Shown here piece after piece: positions 1-6,602 of a stretch of DNA of 27,024 nucleotides. Source of the stretch: Clostridium sp. CAG:568. GTDB taxonomy: Bacteria > Bacillota_I > Bacilli_A > RFN20 > CAG-288. Every line of letters begins with the position of its first letter. The first letter of the stretch is position 1. A program made the position numbers and the translations under genes. Where the stretch lies: NCBI GenBank assembly GCA_000434395.1, contig FR878737.1, positions 1 through 27,024 of the forward strand, read 5' to 3'. The notes under the pieces were generated by a model. It ran no database searches, was not told the origin of the DNA, and saw only the letters and a program-made list of their open reading frames with translations.

Positions 1-70
1 GTGCACTAGAGAGTTTAAAGAAAACTAGCTCTAAGTTTTATACAAACCATATATATTAACAAAAAAGTAG

Positions 71-79
71 TGTTATAAT
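71..79 (+). promoter_or_regulatory. Extended -10 promoter for spoVS
   Basis: TGTTATAAT is a perfect TATAAT preceded by TGn, an extended -10 that needs little or no -35 box. No good TTGACA-like hexamer lies 16-18 nt upstream. Transcription would start near 86, leaving a very short leader before the ATG at 103. The assignment rests on consensus match and position only. Confidence 0.5.
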
Positions 80-102
80 TATTTTTACGAGGCCAAGATA
101 AT

Positions 103-465
103 ATGCAAAAATTAAGAGCAGGAGCTAGCACCTCTGTACAAAAGTTAGGTGCATCAATTCATATTTGTCTATCACAAGATGGTGATTGCTTAGTGAGCGT
201 TGTGGGTGCTAAAGCTTTGAATCAAGCTATTAAAGGAATAATTGTTGCTAAGTCTTTACTTTTAAATGATGACAACTCTGACCTTGTCGTTCAACCTAAT
301 TTCGTGGTAGTACAACAAAACAATCCAAAATTAGGAAACTCTACGACTACATCAATCGAATTATACGTGAAGAAAATTAAGGCTTTGGAAAAGCCTAGCG
401 ATGTTTCATCAGTGTCTGATTTAACTAAACCGACTGGTGAAGAAGAAGACGATAGAAAAAATTAG
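103..465 (+). CDS. spoVS: SpoVS family (Alba-like) protein with acidic C-terminal tail
   Basis: This encodes 120 residues. The first ~88 match the stage V sporulation protein S family, including the conserved segment VGAKALNQAIKG (about residues 35-46). SpoVS proteins are small, Alba-like, presumed nucleic-acid-binding proteins; in B. subtilis SpoVS affects septation and spore coat/cortex development. The usual length is about 86 residues, so the last ~30 residues are an extension rich in Ser, Asp and Glu ending EEEDDRKN, probably disordered. The ATG at 103 has a weak SD (ACGAGG, 87-92). SpoVS sits just before miaB in this type of gene order in Bacilli, which supports the call. Family membership is secure by motif and context. 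Sporulation by this organism is not shown by this gene alone, since SpoVS also occurs in non-sporulating bacteria. Confidence 0.85.
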   Translation: MQKLRAGASTSVQKLGASIHICLSQDGDCLVSVVGAKALNQAIKGIIVAKSLLLNDDNSDLVVQPNFVVVQQNNPKLGNSTTTSIELYVKKIKALEKPSDVSSVSDLTKPTGEEEDDRKN

Positions 466-471
466 TTATGA

Positions 472-510
472 TAGATAATAGAATAACCCAGTAGGTTATT
501 CTATTATTTA
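472..510 (+). terminator. Hairpin after spoVS, probable terminator
   Basis: A perfect 12-bp stem (AATAGAATAACC at 477-488, GGTTATTCTATT at 494-505) has a 5-nt loop and extends further with A-T and one G-U pair to 472/510. The stem is AT-rich and the downstream T-run is poor (TTATTTATG), so it may be a weak or leaky terminator, an mRNA-stabilising hairpin, or bidirectional. It separates spoVS from miaB. Confidence 0.6.
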
Positions 511-539
511 TGTAGAAGAATAAATTGAGGAACAATACA

Positions 540-1988
540 TTGAAACCTGAAATAGATATTAACTCTGCTCCTGATTTGCATGAGGCTAAAAAACGTGGAA
601 AATTGGCTAAAAGCCAAGAAGATGAGGCTGAGATAAAGCCATCTCCTTTTCTGATTGAATGGGGAAAAGGAAAGAAGTATTTCATTGAGACATTCGGCTG
701 TCAAATGAATGTCAGAGACTCTGAAATCATTCGTGGATATTTGGAAGAGATTGGAATGACTATGACTAAGGATCCTAGCGAGGCTTCCTTCCTTCTTTTC
801 AATACTTGTGCCGTTAGAGAGAATGCTGAGGATCACTTGTATGGTGAGCTTGGCCATGTCAAAGTTTTCGCTGATTCAAAACCTGGAATTATTGTCGCCG
901 TTTGTGGTTGTATGATGCAACTTGAAGTTCCGTTTAGAGTTATAAGAGATCATTATCCTTATGTCAACTTAGTTTTCGGAACAAATAACATCGATCAATT
1001 GTTTCCTTTGATGGATGATTGCTTAAGAAATAGTAAACGTGTTTTGAAAGTTGTGTCCGACCCTGGAAGAGTCGTAGAAGGATTTCCTTCTGCTAGAATG
1101 GAAAAGTATCGTGCTTTTGTCAATATCACATATGGATGTGACAAGTTCTGCACTTATTGTATCGTTCCTTTCACTAGAGGTATGCAACGCTCTAGAAGAG
1201 ATAAGGATGTTCTAGCCGAGGTTAGAGACTTGGTGAGACATGGATATAAGGAAGTTACATTGTTGGGACAAAATGTTTCATCCTATGGAATGGATCTAGA
1301 GAACAACATGTCTTTTGCTGAACTTTTAGAAGCTGTAAGCAAAACTGGAATCGAGAGAATTAGATATGTCACATCTCATCCTCATGATTTCACAGATGAT
1401 GTCTTCGACGTCATGGCCAAGCATTCTAATATCATGCCTTATCTTCATCTTCCTGTTCAAAGCGGATCCGATCATGTTCTACGATTGATGAACAGATCTT
1501 ATGATTTGAAGAAGTATATGCATTTAGTTGATTTGGTCAAACAAAAAGTTCCTGATATTTCTTTGACCACTGATATCATTGTCGGTTTTCCAGGAGAGAC
1601 GGAAGAGGATTTTCAAGAAACTTTGGATGTCGTTAAGAAAGTTAGATATGATTCAGCATATACATTCATTTTCTCACCCAGACCTGGAACACCAGCTTAT
1701 AAGATGAAGAACAACGCTACTCCAGAAGAAATTCTAGACAGATTCATGAGATTGAAGGATGTAGTAGATAAAATAACTGAAGAAAGAGCTGATGAATGGG
1801 TCGGAAAGACAGTCGAGGTCTTATTCTTATATCCTAGTAAACGTAACTCTTCTATGATGTCTGGCTATGACAGACATAATCATTTAGTCCACGTAAAAGG
1901 TGATAAATCGATAGAAGGAAAGATACTAAAAGTTAAGATTATTGAGTCTCATGTTCATTCCTTCATAGGAGAGTTGATCGATGAGTGA
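540..1988 (+). CDS. miaB: tRNA-2-methylthio-N6-dimethylallyladenosine synthase MiaB
   Basis: MiaB is a radical-SAM methylthiotransferase that converts i6A to ms2i6A at position 37 of tRNAs reading UNN codons. Three N-terminal cysteines for the auxiliary Fe-S cluster are visible (GCQMN C54, NTCAVREN C90, CGCM C124), followed by the radical-SAM motif CDKFCTYC (C200, C204, C207), the SLTTDIIVGFPGET segment, and a C-terminal TRAM domain after about residue 375. The N-terminal DLHEAKKRGK segment also matches Bacilli MiaB. I place the start at the TTG at 540 (482 residues) because GAGGA (527-531) lies 8 nt upstream; a frame opening at TTG 525 would put this SD inside the gene. It overlaps the next gene by 8 nt. 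Its substrate i6A-tRNA is made by MiaA, encoded at 8576. Confidence 0.96.
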   Translation: MKPEIDINSAPDLHEAKKRGKLAKSQEDEAEIKPSPFLIEWGKGKKYFIETFGCQMNVRDSEIIRGYLEEIGMTMTKDPSEASFLLFNTCAVRENAEDHLYGELGHVKVFADSKPGIIVAVCGCMMQLEVPFRVIRDHYPYVNLVFGTNNIDQLFPLMDDCLRNSKRVLKVVSDPGRVVEGFPSARMEKYRAFVNITYGCDKFCTYCIVPFTRGMQRSRRDKDVLAEVRDLVRHGYKEVTLLGQNVSSYGMDLENNMSFAELLEAVSKTGIERIRYVTSHPHDFTDDVFDVMAKHSNIMPYLHLPVQSGSDHVLRLMNRSYDLKKYMHLVDLVKQKVPDISLTTDIIVGFPGETEEDFQETLDVVKKVRYDSAYTFIFSPRPGTPAYKMKNNATPEEILDRFMRLKDVVDKITEERADEWVGKTVEVLFLYPSKRNSSMMSGYDRHNHLVHVKGDKSIEGKILKVKIIESHVHSFIGELIDE

Positions 1989-2313
1989 ATTGGATGAATT
2001 GTCAGGAAAAGCAAAACAAATTTTGGAAGAATATGAGAATTCTAAGGAATATAAAAGATTTCAGGAATTGACTAAAGCTATTTCCAAAGATGAAGAAATA
2101 AATAGGCTTTGCTCTATCTTGAATGAACTTCAAGCTATTTGTAGAACAAAGGAAAGTGATCTTTTAGAAAAAAGAGATACTTTGAAAGAAATAGAGAAAA
2201 TCAAAGCTGAGCTTTATTCAAAACCCCTTTGGATCAACTATATTACAGCTAGAGATGAACTCGAAAGACTCAAGAATGAAGTGATAGAATCTTTGGATGA
2301 AAAATTAGGATAA
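1981..2313 (+). CDS. ymcA: YlbF/YmcA family protein (RicA-like)
   Basis: This is a 110-residue, mostly helical and highly charged protein of the YlbF/YmcA family. Its position directly after miaB, and the KDEEINRL...LNELQ pattern in the first half, match YmcA (RicA) rather than YlbF. In B. subtilis RicA, RicF (YlbF) and RicT (YaaT) form a complex that binds Fe-S clusters, works with RNase Y in mRNA processing, and influences competence, biofilm formation and sporulation. The ATG at 1981 has AGGAG (1967-1971) 9 nt upstream and overlaps miaB by 8 nt, so the two are co-transcribed and possibly translationally coupled. It is about 30 residues shorter than B. subtilis YmcA and lacks that protein's cysteine-containing C-terminal tail. 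Its only cysteines are at about 44 and 54, so Fe-S binding in the known manner is doubtful. Confidence 0.75.
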   Translation: MSELDELSGKAKQILEEYENSKEYKRFQELTKAISKDEEINRLCSILNELQAICRTKESDLLEKRDTLKEIEKIKAELYSKPLWINYITARDELERLKNEVIESLDEKLG

Positions 2314-2318
2314 CAAAT

Positions 2319-2342
2319 AAGATGGGTAAATCCCATCTTTTT
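2319..2342 (+). terminator. Intrinsic terminator after ymcA
   Basis: AAGATGGG (2319-2326), a TAAAT loop and CCCATCTT (2332-2339) form an 8-bp stem followed by TTTTT. It lies 6 nt past the ymcA stop codon and closes the miaB-ymcA unit. Confidence 0.88.
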
Positions 2343-2359
2343 AAATCCTTGCATTGTCT

Positions 2360-2406
2360 TAAACCTTAAAAACATAAAGGTTTAGCCTTAGCTTTTGCTT
2401 TATAAT
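2360..2406 (+). promoter_or_regulatory. Promoter with inverted-repeat operator candidate before the sugar kinase
   Basis: A perfect -10 TATAAT is at 2401-2406, with a predicted start near 2413. No good -35 hexamer is present at 16-18 nt. Instead an 8-bp perfect inverted repeat, TAAACCTT (2360-2367) and AAGGTTTA (2377-2384) with a 9-nt spacer, covers where the -35 box would be. This is typical spacing for a dimeric repressor or activator site and fits a carbon-source gene. The operator role is inference; the dyad itself is plain in the sequence. Confidence 0.5.
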
Positions 2407-2429
2407 AAAGAAGTTTGAAGGATAAAGAA

Positions 2430-4025
2430 ATGGCTTTACATGTAATACTTGTAATCGATGTTGGAACTCAATCTCTACGTTCTAGCTTGGTGGATGAACA
2501 AGGAAATATTTGTTCTATGGTCACTAGAACCTATGATGAACCATATAAGGTTCCACAAAGCGGATATGCTGAACAGGATGCTGATTATTACTATGAGGAG
2601 ATTTGTCGTGCAAACAATCAATTGAGAGAAGAAAACCCGATAATGTTCTCTCAAGTTAGAAGTTTGGTTATCGCCACTTTTAGAGATACTGCTGTCATTT
2701 TGGACGAGAATAAAAATCCTATAAGACCTATGATTCTATGGCTCGATCAAAGAATGGCGGAATTACCTGGCGAGAAACATATTCCACTTTGGAACAAGAT
2801 GTTGTTCCATATTGTTGGAATGTGGGAAACTGTCAAGTTGAACAGTTGTAGAACTGGGGCTCAATGGCTTAGGGAAAATGAGCCGGAGACTTGGAAGAAA
2901 GTAAAATATTATGTTCCATTAGGTGCGTATTTGAATTATAAATTGACTGGCGAATTGAAAGTCTCTGACTCTGATATAGTTGGCCATTACGCTTTTGATT
3001 ATAAAAATAGAAGATATTATGGAAAGAAAGCCTTGAAGTATCCTGTTTTTGGAATTGACTTGGAGATGAATGCTCCTTTGGTCAAGACCGGAGATGTTAT
3101 CGGAAAAATCACTGAAAAAGCAAGCAAAGAAAGTGGAATTCCAACTGGAATTAATTTGATAGCCTCCGGTTCTGATAAAGCTTGTGAGGTTTTGGGAGAT
3201 GGCTGTATCGAAGGAAGCAAAGCTTCCATTAGTTTAGGAACAGCCTGCACTATTGATATTCCATCTCATAAGTATATAGAACCCGAAGCTTTTCTTCCTT
3301 CTTATGGAGCTGCATATCCGAAAGATTATAACGACGAAGTTCAAATTTATCGTGGCTTTTGGCTATTGAAATGGTTTACTGAAAACTTTGCCAGTGCCGA
3401 TGACATTTCCGAAGCTAAGGGAAAGGATATTCCCTTAGAGAGTCTATTTGATAAGAAGATAGAAGATATCGTACCTGGATCTGATGGACTTATGGTCCAA
3501 CCATATTGGGGACCTGGATTGAAGAGACCTATGGCTCGAGGTGCTATCGTAGGATTTAGAGATTTTCAAGATAAATGTCATATCTATAGAGCATCTATAG
3601 AAGGAATTGCTTTTGCTTTGAGGGAAGGTATGGAAGAGATGGACCACAGGATGCATAACAAAGTCAAAAGCATAGTCGTGTCAGGTGGTGGAAGCAGAAA
3701 TGATATTGTCGCTCAAATAATCGCAGATATATTCAACTTGCCTGTTTATAAGACTATTACGACTGAGAGCACCACAATCGGTGCTGCTATGGCAGGTTTT
3801 TTGGCTGAAGGGGATGTTTTCCATTCCAATCAAGATGCTGTAGATAGCATGGTTCATTATCACAAGACCTTCATGCCTAACAAGAGAAATGCCAAGCTTT
3901 ACGATCAAATTTATAAACAAGTTTATTTGAAGTTGTATCCAAAGCTCAACAAGTTATACGAAGAATTAGATGATTTATCAAAGAAGGAAAGGAGCATTGG
4001 TGCAGATGGAAAACGTGCAAAGTAA
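2430..4025 (+). CDS. FGGY-family carbohydrate kinase, YgcE-like, substrate unknown
   Basis: This 531-residue kinase would phosphorylate a sugar or polyol with ATP in the cytoplasm. It has the N-terminal phosphate-binding motif DVGTQSLRSSLVD (from residue 10), the FRDTAVILDENKNPIRPMILWLDQR-type hinge (about 85-108), the SGSDKACEVLGDG segment holding the probable catalytic Asp (about 249), and the C-terminal VSGGGSRND adenosine motif followed by ESTTIGAAMAG. These place it in the FGGY superfamily, and its features resemble the YgcE-like group more than glycerol kinase or xylulokinase. Substrate cannot be read from the sequence. The ATG at 2430 has AAGGA (2418-2422) 7 nt upstream; TTG at 2415 lies almost on the predicted transcription start and is rejected. 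It occupies the place of cotE in the B. subtilis order and overlaps mutS by 20 nt. Confidence 0.85.
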   Translation: MALHVILVIDVGTQSLRSSLVDEQGNICSMVTRTYDEPYKVPQSGYAEQDADYYYEEICRANNQLREENPIMFSQVRSLVIATFRDTAVILDENKNPIRPMILWLDQRMAELPGEKHIPLWNKMLFHIVGMWETVKLNSCRTGAQWLRENEPETWKKVKYYVPLGAYLNYKLTGELKVSDSDIVGHYAFDYKNRRYYGKKALKYPVFGIDLEMNAPLVKTGDVIGKITEKASKESGIPTGINLIASGSDKACEVLGDGCIEGSKASISLGTACTIDIPSHKYIEPEAFLPSYGAAYPKDYNDEVQIYRGFWLLKWFTENFASADDISEAKGKDIPLESLFDKKIEDIVPGSDGLMVQPYWGPGLKRPMARGAIVGFRDFQDKCHIYRASIEGIAFALREGMEEMDHRMHNKVKSIVVSGGGSRNDIVAQIIADIFNLPVYKTITTESTTIGAAMAGFLAEGDVFHSNQDAVDSMVHYHKTFMPNKRNAKLYDQIYKQVYLKLYPKLNKLYEELDDLSKKERSIGADGKRAK

Positions 4026-6591
4026 AAAAAGTCTAGCTGAAGAATTGGGGATTGAGATGGATGAGAAGAATTTCACCCCTATGGTGAAGCAATACTTATC
4101 CATCAAAGAAAAAAACAGAGATTATATTCTTTTGTTTAGAATCGGCGATTTCTATGAAATGTTTTTTGATGATGCAAAAGTTGCAAGTCAAGAACTACAA
4201 CTTTTTTTGACTAAAAAAGGTGCTGGAAATGGAACTAAGATTCCAATGTGTGGAATTCCACATCACGCCTATCTTTCTTATGCTCAAAAACTTCTGGATA
4301 ATGGTCATAAAGTCGCTATTGTTGAGCAGTTGGAAGATCCGGCTTTGACCAAGAAATTAGTCAAAAGAGGAATCATTCAAGTCATAACTCCTGGTGCAAA
4401 TCTCGACCTTCGCTCTCCGGATAATAATTTCATAGCTTCTTTGACCTCGGATAGTCATTATTGCTCTATAGTCTATGCTGATATGTCGACCGGTGAAATC
4501 TTTGCCACTAATACTCAAAACGACGATAGAGCAGTCCTCTCTAAACTAATGGCCTTAGAAATAAAGGAGTTGGTTTTGCCCACATCTGTAGATGCTGATT
4601 TTGTGCAACTTATAAAAGAAAATTCAAATATTTGTATTTCTTATTGTAACAATTCTAATTCTTCTATAGAATTGGAACCTTTATTTGCTAATTTAAAAGA
4701 TCCCAAGCAAATCCTATCCTTGACTAGATTGATGAATTATTTAACCGATACTCAAAAAAGAGAATTGGATTATTTCAAACCAGCTATTAATATTCTTTCA
4801 AATCAAAACATGTCTTTGGATTATTCGACTTTAGTAAATTTGGAATTGCTTAAGTCTTTGGATGGTAAACATGTCTTTGGAACTTTATATTGGCTTTTGA
4901 ATCACTGCTCGACTCCGATGGGATCTCGTTTTTTAAAGAGCTGCATCAGTGAACCATTATGTAATTTAGCTAGCATCAACGATAGATTAGATTGTGTCGA
5001 TTGGTTAGTTAAGAACTATGTCATTCGTCAGGATTTAATCGATTCTTTGTCCAATGTATATGATTTGGATAGATTGATTGCCAGAATTTCATATGGATCA
5101 TCCAACGGTCATGATATGCTTCAATTGAAGAAATCATTGAAGGCTGTTCCTAGCCTCAAAAAATCACTTGAGAACTGCTCAGTATCTCTTCTTGAATCTA
5201 TCAGAGATAGATTGTCCTATTTTGATCCTTTGATCAATCTATTGGAGAAGGCAGTTAGAGAAGATTGCCCTCTGACAATTACAGAAGGTGGAATATTTAA
5301 AGATGGATATGATCAATCTTTGGATGATCTTCTTTCGGCTACTCAAGATTCGAGGAAGTGGATCAATGAATTGGAGACCAGAGAAAAGGAAAGAACAGGA
5401 ATCAAAAACTTGAGAGTCGGATTCACCAAGGCGTTTGGATACTATATCGAAGTATCTAAAGGAAATGTTTCTGAAGTAAAACCTGAATTTGGATATATTA
5501 GAAAGCAAACCTTGACTACTGGTGAGCGTTATACGACTGAAGAATTACAACAAAGAGAGCAGTTGATTCTTAATGCTGATGATTTAAAGAAGAAAAAAGA
5601 ATATGAGTTGTTCCAAGATTTGAGAAAGAAAGTATCTGAATATACACATCAAATTCAAGATTTGTCTCAAGCTATAGCTTTGTTAGATTATCTGGTATCT
5701 ATCTCAGTCGTATCTTCTTCCAATGCTTATGTAAGACCTGTATTCAATGTTAATAACACCATTGATGTCAAAGGTGCTAGACATCCAGTTATAGAGAAAG
5801 CCCAGCCTGAAAGAGAGTTCGTATCTAATGATTACAAGATGGATTCATCTACTGAGGTTTTGATTATCACAGGTCCTAACATGGGTGGTAAATCAACATA
5901 TATGAGAGAGTTTGCTTTGATTGCAATCATGGCTCAGATGGGAATGTATGTTCCTGCTCAATATTGCTCCATTCCTGTTTTCGATTCTATTTTTACTAGG
6001 ATCGGAGCTAGCGATGATTTGATCAAAGGTGCTTCGACTTTTATGGTCGAAATGCAAGAGACTAATAAAGCTTTGTCTTTAGCTACATCTTCATCGCTGA
6101 TACTCTTTGATGAAATCGGAAGAGGAACAGCGACATATGATGGAATGGCATTAGCTCAAGCTATACTCGAATATGTTATTTCAAAGATTCATGCTAAAAC
6201 GTTCTTTTCAACTCACTATCATGAATTGACTGCTTTAGCAAACGAGTATAAGCAAATGAAGAATGTTCATGTCAGCGTTACTGAAGAAAATGACAAAGTG
6301 ACTTTCTTATATAAGGTAACCGATGGACCAATGGATAAATCTTATGGTATCAATGTCGCTCAATTGGCAGGTATGCCTGATGATTTACTTTATAGAGCGA
6401 CCGACATTTTGAAATCTTTGGAAGAGAATGGAAACAAAGTGGAATCTATTCCTAGAGTAGTGATAGAAGAAAAGAAAAAGAATGTTGATCCAATAATTGA
6501 GAAATTGAAGAATTGCGATCCTATGAACATGTCTCCATTGGATGCTTTGAATTTGATATATACTCTTCATAAAGAAGCGAGCGGTAAGTAA
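4006..6591 (+). CDS. mutS: DNA mismatch repair protein MutS
   Basis: MutS recognises base mismatches and small loops and, with ATP, recruits MutL. In the 861-residue reading the mismatch-contacting Phe-x-Glu is GDFYEMF (F49, E51), the connector, lever and clamp domains follow, and the ATPase carries Walker A TGPNMGGKST (622-631), STFMVEMQET, Walker B LILFDEIGRGT (D702, E703) and STHYHEL. A helix-turn-helix dimerisation tail is present. Starts at GTG 4000 and ATG 4006 are both possible: AAAGGAG (3988-3994) is 5 and 11 nt upstream respectively. The choice changes only two residues. The gene begins inside the kinase gene (20-nt overlap) and is followed 11 nt later by mutL. The QLSFF-type beta-clamp binding motif seen in B. 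subtilis MutS is not found in the linker before the C-terminal domain. Confidence 0.97.
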   Translation: MENVQSKKSLAEELGIEMDEKNFTPMVKQYLSIKEKNRDYILLFRIGDFYEMFFDDAKVASQELQLFLTKKGAGNGTKIPMCGIPHHAYLSYAQKLLDNGHKVAIVEQLEDPALTKKLVKRGIIQVITPGANLDLRSPDNNFIASLTSDSHYCSIVYADMSTGEIFATNTQNDDRAVLSKLMALEIKELVLPTSVDADFVQLIKENSNICISYCNNSNSSIELEPLFANLKDPKQILSLTRLMNYLTDTQKRELDYFKPAINILSNQNMSLDYSTLVNLELLKSLDGKHVFGTLYWLLNHCSTPMGSRFLKSCISEPLCNLASINDRLDCVDWLVKNYVIRQDLIDSLSNVYDLDRLIARISYGSSNGHDMLQLKKSLKAVPSLKKSLENCSVSLLESIRDRLSYFDPLINLLEKAVREDCPLTITEGGIFKDGYDQSLDDLLSATQDSRKWINELETREKERTGIKNLRVGFTKAFGYYIEVSKGNVSEVKPEFGYIRKQTLTTGERYTTEELQQREQLILNADDLKKKKEYELFQDLRKKVSEYTHQIQDLSQAIALLDYLVSISVVSSSNAYVRPVFNVNNTIDVKGARHPVIEKAQPEREFVSNDYKMDSSTEVLIITGPNMGGKSTYMREFALIAIMAQMGMYVPAQYCSIPVFDSIFTRIGASDDLIKGASTFMVEMQETNKALSLATSSSLILFDEIGRGTATYDGMALAQAILEYVISKIHAKTFFSTHYHELTALANEYKQMKNVHVSVTEENDKVTFLYKVTDGPMDKSYGINVAQLAGMPDDLLYRATDILKSLEENGNKVESIPRVVIEEKKKNVDPIIEKLKNCDPMNMSPLDALNLIYTLHKEASGK

Positions 6592-6602
6592 AGGAGATAA
6601 TC

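Noticed and set aside
3..59. Open frame of 18 codons reaching the left edge, possibly the tail of an upstream gene
   Set aside because: Too short to recognise, and two other frames also end within 30 nt; it may be plain leader sequence.
525..539. Upstream TTG start for miaB
   Set aside because: The SD GAGGA at 527-531 lies inside this extension and is well spaced for TTG 540.
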